Source: Curtobacterium sp. MMLR14_010 (lineage in GTDB: Bacteria > Actinomycetota > Actinomycetes > Actinomycetales > Microbacteriaceae). From it: a stretch of 64,000 bases of DNA. The translations under genes were made by a program, and so were the position numbers. The notes under the pieces are model-generated. The model did not search any database. It was not told where the DNA came from and was given only the letters and a program-made list of their open reading frames with translations. Position 1 is the stretch's first letter. Each line of letters begins with the position of its first letter. Of the stretch, positions 32,776-40,700 are shown in pieces. The stretch lies in contig NZ_MJGV01000101.1 of the NCBI RefSeq assembly GCF_001865015.1, positions 25,971-89,970 on the forward strand. Reading direction: 5' to 3'.

Positions 32776-34168
32776 GACGCGGCGGCCGGTGGCGGAGCGC
32801 TTCCGACGGCGCTTCGTGGCCGTCGTGCTGGTGCTCGTCGTCGTGGCGGGGCTCGCGGCCGTCGTCGGCTCCCAACAGGGCCCGCGGCTGCGGTCGGTGG
32901 CGTACGACGCGAGCGGCATCGTTTCCCGCCCGGCACAGCGGGTCATCATCACGGCGAACCAGGCGCTGCAGCGCGTGACGGCGTCGGACGTGCGGGTCAG
33001 CCCGGCGGCGGCACACACCGTGACGTCGAGCGGCAACACGGTGGCGGTCGAGTTCGCCGGGCCGCTCGAGTACGACCGCAGCTACACGGTCACCGTGGCG
33101 GGTGCGCGGGCGCCGGGGCAGCGGGCGACCTCGGACCTCCGGGCGACGATCCGCACGGGCAGCACCGACGTGCTCGCCCTGGTGCGAGGGGCCGGCGCGG
33201 CGGAGGACCGCATCGTGCGGCGGTCGCTCGACGCCTCGGGCGCGACGACCGTGTACGAGGGCCCGGACATCGCCGAGTACGTCCGGCTCGGCCGGTTCCT
33301 CGTGGTGCTCAGCGACACCGCGGTGGGGGAGTCCAGCATCGACGTCGTCTCGCTGGCCGACGGGGTGGAGGACCAGGACGCGCCCGTCGAGCACCTGACG
33401 CTGCCGACCCCCGCCGGGCACGCGTCCGCGCTGCACGCGGCGGACGACGGGGCCTCGTTCGGGTTCCAGTACGCCGACACGTCGTCGGGGGAGTCGAAGG
33501 ACGTCGGGCTGTACGTCGTCGACATGACCGGCACCCACATGCCCGAGGCGATCGCGGCCGACGGCAGACCCACGATCGGCGCCGTGCCGATGACGGTCAG
33601 CCAGTGGGCCTACGTCCCGCGGACCGAGAGCGCCCTGGTCCGCACGGGCACCGACGAGCTGTTCCTCGTCGACATGAGCGGACGGGCCGAGGTCGTGCGG
33701 CTCGGCTCGGCCACCTACCTGCACGGCTTCGTCGGGTCCGGCACCACCGCGGTCGTCGAGTCCGGCACGGGCATCCAGCGCGTCGACCTGACGAGCGGGA
33801 AGCGGGCGCCGATCACCGCTCCCGCGCTGAGCACCGACGCGCCGTACCTCGGGCGCATCGCGCAGCTGACGGACCGGACGTACCTGCGCACGGTGGGCGA
33901 CGTCCGCGATGACGGGACGATCGCCAGCCGCATCGTGCGCGTCGACGGCACCAGAGCCTCCCGGCTGCCCGTGACCATCCCGACGGACGCGACCCTGAAC
34001 GCGGTGTGTCCCTCGCCGAACGGGCAGTTCGTCGCGCTCGCGACCCGGACCCGGGACGGCGCGCTCGTCAGCATCGTCGACGCGACCACGGGTGCGCTCG
34101 AGGCGAGCACCGCCGGCGAGCAGGTCGACTGGTGCAGGGCGCTGCCGAGCGGCGATGAGGTCGGGTAG
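32765..34168 (+). CDS. Membrane-anchored beta-propeller-like protein
   Basis: 467 residues, not assigned to a named family. Short cationic N-terminus, one membrane helix (about 16-37, VAVVLVLVVVAGLAAVVGSQ), an Ig-like stretch (FAGPLEYDRSYTVTVAGA) resembling a bacterial Ig/CopC-like fold, then repeated blade-like strands (LFLVDMSGRAEVVRLGSATY; PSPNGQFVALATRTRDGALV) as in WD40/YVTN propellers. It overlaps the TIGR03943 gene, so it likely works outside the membrane with the transport pair. Confidence 0.7.
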   Translation: MSTETRRPVAERFRRRFVAVVLVLVVVAGLAAVVGSQQGPRLRSVAYDASGIVSRPAQRVIITANQALQRVTASDVRVSPAAAHTVTSSGNTVAVEFAGPLEYDRSYTVTVAGARAPGQRATSDLRATIRTGSTDVLALVRGAGAAEDRIVRRSLDASGATTVYEGPDIAEYVRLGRFLVVLSDTAVGESSIDVVSLADGVEDQDAPVEHLTLPTPAGHASALHAADDGASFGFQYADTSSGESKDVGLYVVDMTGTHMPEAIAADGRPTIGAVPMTVSQWAYVPRTESALVRTGTDELFLVDMSGRAEVVRLGSATYLHGFVGSGTTAVVESGTGIQRVDLTSGKRAPITAPALSTDAPYLGRIAQLTDRTYLRTVGDVRDDGTIASRIVRVDGTRASRLPVTIPTDATLNAVCPSPNGQFVALATRTRDGALVSIVDATTGALEASTAGEQVDWCRALPSGDEVG

Positions 34169-34186
34169 GCACACCCCGCGGACGAG

Positions 34187-34234
34187 GACGAGGGAGCAGG
34201 AGACGCCCGGTCGGACGTCCGCTGCTCCCTCGTC
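34187..34234. terminator. Bidirectional terminator
   Basis: GACGAGGGAGCAG pairs with CTGCTCCCTCGTC (13 bp). It stands between two convergent genes. Confidence 0.75.
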
Positions 34235-34252
34235 GGGGATGGTGCGCCTGGA

Positions 34253-35299
34253 CTACGCCAGCGTCGCCGTGTCGATCACGAAGCGGTAGCGGACGTCCGA
34301 GGACAGCACGCGCTCGTAGGCCTCGTTGATCTGGTCGGCGCTGATGAGCTCGGTCTCCGGCAGGATCCCGTGCTCGGCACAGAAGTCCAGCATCTCCTGC
34401 GTCTCCTTGATGCCGCCGATGGCCGAACCGGCCCAGCTGAGGCGGCGCGGGATCAGGGCGAACGCGGGGACCTCGAGCGGCTCCGACGGGGCGCCGACGT
34501 TGACGAGCGTGCCGTCGACCTTGAGCAGGCCGAGGTACGCGCCCATCGGGATCTTCGCCGAGACGGTGTTGATGATGAGCTCGAACGAGTTCGCGAGCTT
34601 CTCGAACGTCTCCGGGTCCTTCGTCGCGAAGTGGGCCTTCGCGCCGTAGCGGAGCGAGTCCTCCTGCTTCGACGTGGTCTGCGACAGGACCGTGACCTCG
34701 GCGCCGAGCGCGACGGCGATCTTCACGGCCATGTGGCCGAGGCCACCCATGCCGATGACGGCGACCTTCGTGCCGGGGCCGGCCTTCCAGTGGTGCAGCG
34801 GCGAGTAGGTCGTGATGCCGGCGCAGAGGAGCGGGGCGACCTTCTCGATGTCGAGCGACTCGGGGACACGGAGGACGAAGTCCTGGTCGACGACGATCGC
34901 CTGGGAGTAACCGCCCTGGGTGATCGTGCCGTCGGCCGGGTCGACGCTCGTGTAGGTGCCGGTGTTGCCCTTGAGGCAGTACTGCTCCTGGCCGGCGAGG
35001 CACTGCTCGCACTCGCCGCAGGAGTTCACCATGCAGCCGACGCCGACACGGTCGCCGACCTGGTGCTTCGTGACGTTCTCGCCGACGGCGCGGACGTGGC
35101 CGACGATCTCGTGGCCGACGACCTGGGGGTACTGGATGTCGCCCCACTCGCCGCGGACGGTGTGGATGTCGGAGTGGCAGATGCCGGCGTAGGCGATGTC
35201 GATCTCGACGTCGTCGGGGCCGACGTCGCGGCGCTCGATGGTGGTCTTGACGAGTGGTTCGGTGGCGGACGGTGCCGCGTACGCGTTGACGGTGCGCAT
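34253..35299 (-). CDS. Zinc-dependent NAD(P) alcohol dehydrogenase (YahK/AdhC-like)
   Basis: Medium-chain alcohol/aldehyde reductase of 348 residues. Catalytic zinc ligands C41 and H63-E64 (AGICHSD, GHEIVG), structural zinc cysteines C94, C97, C100 and C108, and the NAD(P) loop [17 protein letters not shown]. Closest in style to the cinnamyl-alcohol/YahK group that reduces aldehydes. ATG 35,299 follows GAGGAG; a longer frame runs into the repeat array upstream. The leader contains five tandem stem-loops. Confidence 0.92.
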   Translation of the reverse strand: MRTVNAYAAPSATEPLVKTTIERRDVGPDDVEIDIAYAGICHSDIHTVRGEWGDIQYPQVVGHEIVGHVRAVGENVTKHQVGDRVGVGCMVNSCGECEQCLAGQEQYCLKGNTGTYTSVDPADGTITQGGYSQAIVVDQDFVLRVPESLDIEKVAPLLCAGITTYSPLHHWKAGPGTKVAVIGMGGLGHMAVKIAVALGAEVTVLSQTTSKQEDSLRYGAKAHFATKDPETFEKLANSFELIINTVSAKIPMGAYLGLLKVDGTLVNVGAPSEPLEVPAFALIPRRLSWAGSAIGGIKETQEMLDFCAEHGILPETELISADQINEAYERVLSSDVRYRFVIDTATLA

Positions 35300-35325
35300 T
35301 GGTCTCCTCGTGGGGTTCCGGGGGA

Positions 35326-35434
35326 CGAGCCGGTGGGCTCGCAGCGTGCGTGCCGGTGGGCTCGCACGGGGCGGACCGGTGGGGTCCGCGGGTGCGGACC
35401 GGTGGGGTCCGCGGGTGCGGACGGTGGGGTCCGC
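35326..35434 (-). repeat. Five tandem stem-loops in the dehydrogenase leader
   Basis: Units at 35,326-35,341, 35,345-35,368, 35,371-35,389, 35,394-35,412 and 35,417-35,434, the last three spaced 23 bp. Each has a loop of GGTG(G) on the plus strand. Stems differ but stay paired: CGAGCC/GGCTCG, CGTGCG.GCC/GGC.CGCACG, GCGGACC/GGTCCGC (twice), GCGGAC/GTCCGC. They lie 27-135 bases before the start codon of the minus-strand gene. No gene reads through them convincingly. Confidence 0.75.
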
Positions 35435-35688
35435 GATGGTGGACCGCTTCCGGCCCGTCGTCCATGGTGCCCGGTGGAGCGCTCCTGAGGGAGGCACGGA
35501 CAGGGCACCCCGCGCCGCTGACCAGTTCACGCACCCGGCTTCGACAGCGGGACCCCCGGCCCTTACGGTGGAGGAACCGAGATGGTACCGATTCCGTCGT
35601 CACGATGTCACCCGCGTCCTGCGGATCCCTGACACAGCGGAACACCTCGGCAGCACGGGCCTTCACCGCCCACGAGAGGGCTGGTCGC

Positions 35689-35847
35689 ATGACCGCCGCA
35701 ACTGCTTCCCTGCCCACCCACGAATGGCACCGCCGCGGACTCCGTTCCCCCGCCGAGATCGCCGCCCTGGTCGAGGCCCGCCTCGTCCACTTCACCGACC
35801 TGCACGAACCGACCTACGCGGACTTCCTCGGCGAACAGGTCGCCTGA
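35689..35847 (+). CDS. Small hypothetical protein
   Basis: 52 residues, MTAATASLPTHEWHRRGLRS then PAEIAALVEARLVHFTDLHE, soluble and predicted helical. GAGAGG sits eight bases before the ATG. No family recognised, no partner gene in the same direction. Confidence 0.45.
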   Translation: MTAATASLPTHEWHRRGLRSPAEIAALVEARLVHFTDLHEPTYADFLGEQVA

Positions 35848-35906
35848 GCGCTGCGCCAGCACACCGCCTGACCGCTGACCGCTGCCCGTCCTGACCGCTG
35901 CCCCCG

Positions 35907-36581
35907 TCAGGCGCCGGTGTCCTCGTGGCTCGCCCCGACGGGCTTCGACTCGGACGACCCGCGAGCACGGAGCACGATGCCCAGCACGGCCATGCTCCCG
36001 ACGGCGAGGAACTCCGACTGCCAGTTCTGCAGCGTGCGGTTCCAGAAGTCCGCGCTGTGGACGTACTCGACCCAGGTGACCGGGGCCTCCAGTGCGGTGA
36101 GCTGTTCCTCGTCGTACGCGACCACCCCGGCCACGGACTGCGCCAGCCACGACAGCAGGAAGATGCCGCCCATCACGATGAGCAGTGAGTGTGCGAACAG
36201 GACCTGCCGCAGACCACCGGCACGGGCCCACGCCGGGGAGTCCGGTCGTGCGAAGCGGCCGACCCGCTGCTCCTGGTCCGAACCCGGGCCCGCCTGGTCC
36301 ACGTCCTTGGACTCCGACGAGCCGCGCTGCACGAACCAGATCGTCGCCCAGATGTAGAGCAGGAACTGCAGGTACTCCGACTGCCAGTTCTCGGCCACGT
36401 CGGCGGCGAAGCTCGACGAGGTGACGTACTCGACCCACCCGACGGACACGAGTCCCTCGGAGGTCTGCGTCTCGTTGAACGACGCCCACCCCGCGAAGGA
36501 CTGCCCGACGAGCGCGGCCACGAACAGCACGCCGAAGAACAGGCTGAGCGAGTTCTGCTTCAGGAACCGCACCGCGGTCAC
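35907..36581 (-). CDS. DUF6766 membrane protein with internal duplication
   Basis: 224 residues in two similar halves. Each half has a hydrophobic helix, a W-VEYV block (GWVEYVTSSSF and TWVEYVHSADF), the motif NWQSE(Y/F)L, a second helix and the sequence RGSSESK. This is the DUF6766 pattern. Function unknown. The ATG overlaps the stop of a 27-codon reading frame (ATGA), which follows a lipoprotein gene, so the three form one operon. Confidence 0.8.
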   Translation of the reverse strand: MTAVRFLKQNSLSLFFGVLFVAALVGQSFAGWASFNETQTSEGLVSVGWVEYVTSSSFAADVAENWQSEYLQFLLYIWATIWFVQRGSSESKDVDQAGPGSDQEQRVGRFARPDSPAWARAGGLRQVLFAHSLLIVMGGIFLLSWLAQSVAGVVAYDEEQLTALEAPVTWVEYVHSADFWNRTLQNWQSEFLAVGSMAVLGIVLRARGSSESKPVGASHEDTGA

Positions 36582-36661
36582 CGCCCCAGCAGCCCGAGGG
36601 TCAGGAAGTACCCGAGCCCCACGGCGATCACCACGACGTAGCCCCAGACGACGCGGCGCAC
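36578..36661 (-). CDS. 27-residue single-helix membrane peptide
   Basis: VRRVVWGYVVVIAVGLGYFL then TLGLLGR: a basic start and one transmembrane helix. The GTG lies one base after the TGA of the lipoprotein gene, and the stop overlaps the DUF6766 start (ATGA). This double coupling is the main support; by length alone it could be chance. Confidence 0.45.
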   Translation of the reverse strand: MRRVVWGYVVVIAVGLGYFLTLGLLGR

Positions 36662-36662
36662 G

Positions 36663-37121
36663 TCAGCTCCCGTCCACGGTGCAGTCGTACGGGGCGTCGG
36701 TCTCCGGCGTGCACCCCGCGGCACGGACGAGCCAGGTCGATCCGGAGCGGGCGAGGAACAGTGCTGACCCATCCCGGTCGACCATCGCCGCACGGCCGTG
36801 GACCCGGGTGTCGTCAGGAGCAACGGCGGACGGCACCGCGAGCCGGAGTCGGCCGATCCCGGTCGCGCACGCCACCCCGCTCACCGTCTCGACGTCCTCA
36901 CGCGCATCCCGCGTGAGGAGCGCGCACGCTCCGGCGCCGTGGCCAGCCGAGACCGCCCGCGCGAACTGCTCGGCGGTGGTCTCGGCCCCGGTCCGTGCCG
37001 ATCCGCCGGCACTGCACCCGGTCACGACGACCAGGACGAGCGCTGCCGTGCCGACGGCGGTCGACATGCGTCCGACCACAGTCGAGGGTCGCGGTCGCGG
37101 TGCTCGTGCTGGCCCGTCCAT
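36663..37121 (-). CDS. Putative lipoprotein
   Basis: 152 residues from ATG 37,121, with an arginine-rich n-region, a hydrophobic core (TAALVLVVVTGC) and lipobox VTGC. The GTG at 37,079 (cysteine at 22) or the ATG at 37,067 are alternative starts. The mature part (AEQFARAVSAGHGAGACALL, then GSTWLVRAAGCTPE) resembles small secreted proteins in which a helical N-part carries cysteines that may form disulfides. First gene of the three-gene operon with the membrane peptide and DUF6766. Confidence 0.65.
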   Translation of the reverse strand: MDGPARAPRPRPSTVVGRMSTAVGTAALVLVVVTGCSAGGSARTGAETTAEQFARAVSAGHGAGACALLTRDAREDVETVSGVACATGIGRLRLAVPSAVAPDDTRVHGRAAMVDRDGSALFLARSGSTWLVRAAGCTPETDAPYDCTVDGS

Positions 37122-37146
37122 GGCCCCGGAGTACCCCTGGGTGGCT

Positions 37147-37210
37147 GGACCGACTCCGAGCTGGACCGACTCCGAGCTGGGACGACTCCCCGCGGGACCG
37201 ACTCCTAGCT
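37147..37210. repeat. Four tandem 16-bp units
   Basis: GGACCGACTCCGAGCT repeated: units 1 and 2 identical, unit 3 diverged, unit 4 with one change. It lies upstream of the lipoprotein gene and includes the stop codon of the next small gene. Confidence 0.7.
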
Positions 37211-37396
37211 GCGCGGCGTCCGGGCGAAGAAGAGCGCCAGCGCCCCGAGCACACCTGCGCCGATGATCAGGACCCAGGCGACGGCTCCGACGGCACCGTC
37301 CCACGGAGCGATCAGGAGCCCGATCCCCACGAGCAGCAGCACCAGGGCTGCGACGAGGGTCAGGACGTGCGGTCTGCGGGTCCAGGAGCCTGCCAT
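37205..37396 (-). CDS. Small two-helix membrane protein
   Basis: 63 residues with two hydrophobic segments (VLTLVAALVLLLVGIGLLIA; AVAWVLIIGAGVLGALALFF). TACGGT (plus strand 37,403-37,408, read on minus) lies six bases before the ATG, as in other leaderless genes here. Family not recognised. Confidence 0.6.
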   Translation of the reverse strand: MAGSWTRRPHVLTLVAALVLLLVGIGLLIAPWDGAVGAVAWVLIIGAGVLGALALFFARTPRS

Positions 37397-37484
37397 GTGT
37401 CCACCGTACGCAGGACGGCTGTGCCGCCCGTGCTCGCGCGGTCGGTCGCGCGGAGCCCGCGGCCGCCCGCACGCCAGCCTGCAC

Positions 37485-38600
37485 TCACGCCCGCGCGGCC
37501 AACCGCTGCCCCGCGATCCGGGCGAAGCGCAGCGGATCAGCCATGGCGTCGGACGGCTCGCCCGTCGTCTGTGTCGCGATCACCGTGAGCGAGGCCGCCG
37601 CGTCGAAGTCGTCCACCGGCGCGTCGATCGCCCCCGCGACGAGCATCCGCCGGCGACCCTCTGCCATCGTGCACACGACCGACGCGACCTTGCCCGCGGC
37701 GGACTGCCCGTCGAAGCGTCCCTCGCCCGTGACCACGACGTCAGCGGCCGCGACCACGTCGGGCAGCCCGAGCACCGCAGCCACCGCACCGGCTCCCCGC
37801 GCCAGCGTCGCGCCCCACACCAGCAGCCCGAACCCGGCCCCGCCCGCGGCACCGGCCCCGGGCGTCGTCGGGTCGACGTCAGGGAAGCGCGCGGCCCAGG
37901 CGGCCAGCCGGGCCTCGTGCACGGCGACCCGGTCGGGCGTGACGCCCTTCTGCGGTCCGAACACCGCCGCGGCACCGGTCGGGCCGAGGAGCGGTGACGT
38001 CACGTCGGTCAGCACGGTGACGCCGAGTGGCGGCAGGGGGCGGAGCGTCGACGTCGTCAGCTCCCCGAGACTGTCCAGCAGCGAGACCGAGCCCGTCCCG
38101 ACCGGCGGGACGTCTGTCCCGACCGGCGGGACGTCGCCCGTCCCGACGCCGCCGAGCCCCAGCGCACCGAGCAGCCCCGCCCCGCCGTCCGTCGACGCGC
38201 TCCCGCCGATCCCGAGCACCAGCCCCGTCGCCCCGGCATCGAGCGCGGCGGCGACGGCCTCACCGAACCCGGTCGTCTGCGCGGCGTCGGGCTCGAGCGT
38301 CGACAGCAGCGGGAGCCCGCTCGTCGCCGCGAGCTCGACCACCGCGCGGCCGTCGGGCAGCGCGAGCCACTCGGTGTCCACGGCCGCACCGGCCGGCCCG
38401 GTCACCGTGACCGGCATGCGACGGGACCCGGGGACCGCGGCCGCGAACGCGTCGAGGGTGCCCTCACCGCCGTCGGCCATCGGCATCAGCGTCACGGTGT
38501 CGTCCGGACGGGTGGCCAGCCAGCCGTCCCGAATGGCGGCGGCGACGGCGGCAGCGGTGGCCGTCCCCTTGAACGAGTCCGGCGCGACGACGACATGCAC
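37485..38600 (-). CDS. glxK: Glycerate kinase
   Basis: 371-residue GlxK/GarK-type kinase that phosphorylates glycerate. MHVVVAPDSFKGTATAAAVA at the start, PMADGGEGTLDAF, GIGGSASTDGGAGLLGALGL (substrate/nucleotide site) and VVTGEGRFDGQSAAGKV are hallmark motifs. A run of VPPVGTD-type units (about residues 158-170) is a small in-frame duplication. Leaderless GTG start: TAGCGT (minus) six bases before it. Confidence 0.93.
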   Translation of the reverse strand: MHVVVAPDSFKGTATAAAVAAAIRDGWLATRPDDTVTLMPMADGGEGTLDAFAAAVPGSRRMPVTVTGPAGAAVDTEWLALPDGRAVVELAATSGLPLLSTLEPDAAQTTGFGEAVAAALDAGATGLVLGIGGSASTDGGAGLLGALGLGGVGTGDVPPVGTDVPPVGTGSVSLLDSLGELTTSTLRPLPPLGVTVLTDVTSPLLGPTGAAAVFGPQKGVTPDRVAVHEARLAAWAARFPDVDPTTPGAGAAGGAGFGLLVWGATLARGAGAVAAVLGLPDVVAAADVVVTGEGRFDGQSAAGKVASVVCTMAEGRRRMLVAGAIDAPVDDFDAAASLTVIATQTTGEPSDAMADPLRFARIAGQRLAARA

Positions 38601-38612
38601 GCAGCAACGCTA
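38601..38612 (-). promoter_or_regulatory. -10 box of leaderless glycerate kinase gene
   Basis: TAGCGT on the minus strand (38,612-38,607), six bases before the GTG at 38,600. Confidence 0.6.
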
Positions 38613-38625
38613 GCGGTCAGTCGCG

Positions 38626-39735
38626 TCAGCCGGTCAGCGCGAACCGCGGGTGCGGCGCCCCACCGGTCGCCAGGTCCGCGATCATCTCCCCGAGCAGCGG
38701 CGCGAACTTGAACCCGTGTCCCGAGAACCCCGTCGCGACCGTGACCGGTCCGCGTCGGTCGATGACGAAGTCGTCAGCGGGGGAGTTGTCGTACAGGCAG
38801 CTGATCGGTTCGGGCCGGCTCGCGTCGACTCCCGGCACGAAGCGCGCGACGTAGGCCTGCAGCCGCTCGAGCTCCTCGGGCACGGGCGTGCGGTCACGCT
38901 GGTCCGGGTCGACGACGGGGCCGGTCCCGTGGAACCCGACCTTGACGCCCTCGCCGGGGGTGAGCAGCCCGTAGACGTCGGCGCCGTCCTCCGGCCAGTG
39001 CACGAAGCTCGGCCAGGCGGCGTCCGGCAGGTGGCTGGGGAAGTGGGCCGGCTGCTCCTGGGTGACGCGGATGGCCGGGAGGCTCGCCCCGCGTCCCCGG
39101 AACATCTCGCCGACCAGCGTGGGGGCCCATGACCCGACCGCCGCCACGATGCTCGGTGCCGTCACCGCCGTGGTGCCGTCCGGGCCGTCGAGCGTCAGCG
39201 TCACGGTCTGCCCGTGGTCGTCGACGCCGGTGACCCGCGTGTCGAAGCGGAGTTCGGCGCCGTCCGACGCTGCCAGGTCGAGGAGCACCTCGACGGTGTC
39301 GGCCGAGCGGATCCGGCCGGCCGAGGCGTGGGTGAGGACGTGTCCCTCGAAGGTCAGGCCCGGCCACCGCGCTGCGGCCTGCTCGGGGGTGAGGCGTTCG
39401 TGGTCGATCCCGGCCGCGGCGAGCTCCCGGGCGATGGCGTCGACCTGCTCCGGTCGGCCGTGGTCGACGGCGCCGGTGCGGTCGAGCAGCGGACGGCCGC
39501 TGGCGGTCTCGAGGGCGACCCATGCCTCGAGGGCCCGCTGGCAGAGCGCGACGTACTCGGCGTCGGCGTAGCCCATCCGGAAGATGCGGCTGGCCCCGTG
39601 CGAGGAGCCGTGGTCGTGTCCGCGACCGTGCTGTTCGACGAGCAGGACCTGCTCACCCCGAGCGGCCAGCGAGCGTGCGGTGGCGGCACCGACGACCCCG
39701 CCCCCGATGACCACGTGGTCGAACGCAGCATGCAT
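38626..39735 (-). CDS. FAD-dependent sarcosine/N-methyl amino acid oxidase (SolA-like)
   Basis: 369-residue amine oxidase of the DAO family. GGGVVGAATARSLAARG binds FAD, HGSSHGASRIFRMGY is the family motif after it, and C313 in SCLYDNSPADDFVIDRRG stands where monomeric sarcosine oxidase and SolA attach FAD covalently. It would release formaldehyde and hydrogen peroxide from N-methyl amino acids. Leaderless: TAGGAT (minus) six bases before ATG 39,735. Confidence 0.88.
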   Translation of the reverse strand: MHAAFDHVVIGGGVVGAATARSLAARGEQVLLVEQHGRGHDHGSSHGASRIFRMGYADAEYVALCQRALEAWVALETASGRPLLDRTGAVDHGRPEQVDAIARELAAAGIDHERLTPEQAAARWPGLTFEGHVLTHASAGRIRSADTVEVLLDLAASDGAELRFDTRVTGVDDHGQTVTLTLDGPDGTTAVTAPSIVAAVGSWAPTLVGEMFRGRGASLPAIRVTQEQPAHFPSHLPDAAWPSFVHWPEDGADVYGLLTPGEGVKVGFHGTGPVVDPDQRDRTPVPEELERLQAYVARFVPGVDASRPEPISCLYDNSPADDFVIDRRGPVTVATGFSGHGFKFAPLLGEMIADLATGGAPHPRFALTG

Positions 39736-39747
39736 CCCGCGATCCTA
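39736..39747 (-). promoter_or_regulatory. -10 box of leaderless sarcosine-oxidase-like gene
   Basis: TAGGAT on the minus strand (39,747-39,742), six bases before the ATG. Confidence 0.6.
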
Positions 39748-39767
39748 CGGCGGCGGTCGTGCCCGGC

Positions 39768-40208
39768 CTAGGCGTCGTCGGTCAGGCGGACGGTGGCCGC
39801 GCGCGCTGCGGCCAGGACGTCGGCGTCCGACGCGGTGGTGCCCTGCGCGGCGAACAGCGCGGCGCTGACGCTGTCGAACGCCATCTGCGCCCGGAGCCGC
39901 TCGGGCACGCTCGTCGATCCGGGCAGGACCCGGTCGATGACGGCGCCGAACAGGGACCGCCGATCCGTGCCGTCCGCCGCGAGCCGTTGCATGACGGGCC
40001 CGTTGGCGTGGGCGAAGCGCATCCCCTGCAGCCGTTCCTCGCCGGTGGAGTCGACCCATCGCAAGGCCGTCCGGCGGAGCAGGTCGGGCGTCCGGGGCTG
40101 GTCGTCGACCCAGGCGAGCAGGTCGTCGACCTCGGTGCGCCGGTTCTCCATGAGGGCGGCGAGGATCGCGTCCTTGCTCGCGAAGTGGTAGTAGAGCGAC
40201 GACTTCGC
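39768..40208 (-). pseudogene. TetR-family regulator, 5' end deleted
   Basis: The frame can be read upstream of the first ATG (40,151) to about 40,208 and shows the end of a TetR helix-turn-helix, AKSSLYYHFASKDAILAALM, followed by a complete-looking ligand domain of about 120 residues. The first 35-45 residues of the DNA-binding domain are missing; at 40,208 the sequence turns into a monooxygenase gene on the other strand. Without the first helices it cannot bind DNA normally. An annotation starting at 40,151 would hide the truncation. Confidence 0.8.
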
Positions 40209-40489
40209 CCTTCGACGGGAACGGCGTCAACCTCGCACTCCTCGACGGGGCCGAGCTCGCCCGCGCGGTCGTTGGGGCGCTCCGCGCAGGCACGGACCTC
40301 GCCGTCGCCGTCCGCGGGTACGAGGCGGTCATGACCGCCCGCGGCGCCGCGATGGGCAGGGCAGCGAACGACGCCATCGTCGAGCACTACGCCGTCGGTG
40401 GCCCAGACCTCGACAGCATCCCCGACTTCGACGACGAAGCCGAGCGCTGGCGGTCGAACGCCGCCGCCTACCGAGCCGACCAACCTTGA
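40208..40489 (+). pseudogene. FAD-dependent monooxygenase, C-terminal remnant
   Basis: 94 codons without a usable start: PFDGNGVNLALLDGAELARA, then a helical tail ending AAAYRADQP. This is the last FAD-binding segment and C-terminus of a TetX/PHBH-type aromatic-ring monooxygenase (normally about 380 residues). The break point is the same as for the divergent tetR remnant, so one deletion removed both 5' ends and the shared promoter. Confidence 0.8.
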
Positions 40490-40503
40490 CGCAGAGTGAA
40501 GGA

Positions 40504-40526
40504 GCGGGGAGTGGTTGGCTCCCCGC
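40504..40526 (+). terminator. Hairpin after the monooxygenase remnant
   Basis: GCGGGGAG pairs with CTCCCCGC, seven-base loop; the old terminator of the lost gene. The rest of the gap to 40,700 shows no gene. Confidence 0.6.
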
Positions 40527-40700
40527 CCCTCTTCTCGACCGTCCCTGAACGACCGGATCGAGGCCCCTCCATGATCGGGCAGGCCGCTCGTCGAACCGGA
40601 CCGTTCGTCCTCTGCTGCGCTGCTGGGCCGTGGATCCTGCGCCGGGTGTCTCCCCGGTGCGCTCTGCGTCCACGGCGACGCCGGCTGGAGGGCGACGTGC

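Noticed and set aside
35326-35434. CRISPR-like array
   Set aside because: Repeats follow each other with only 3-5 bases between, there are no unique spacers and no cas genes; the units are stem-loops.
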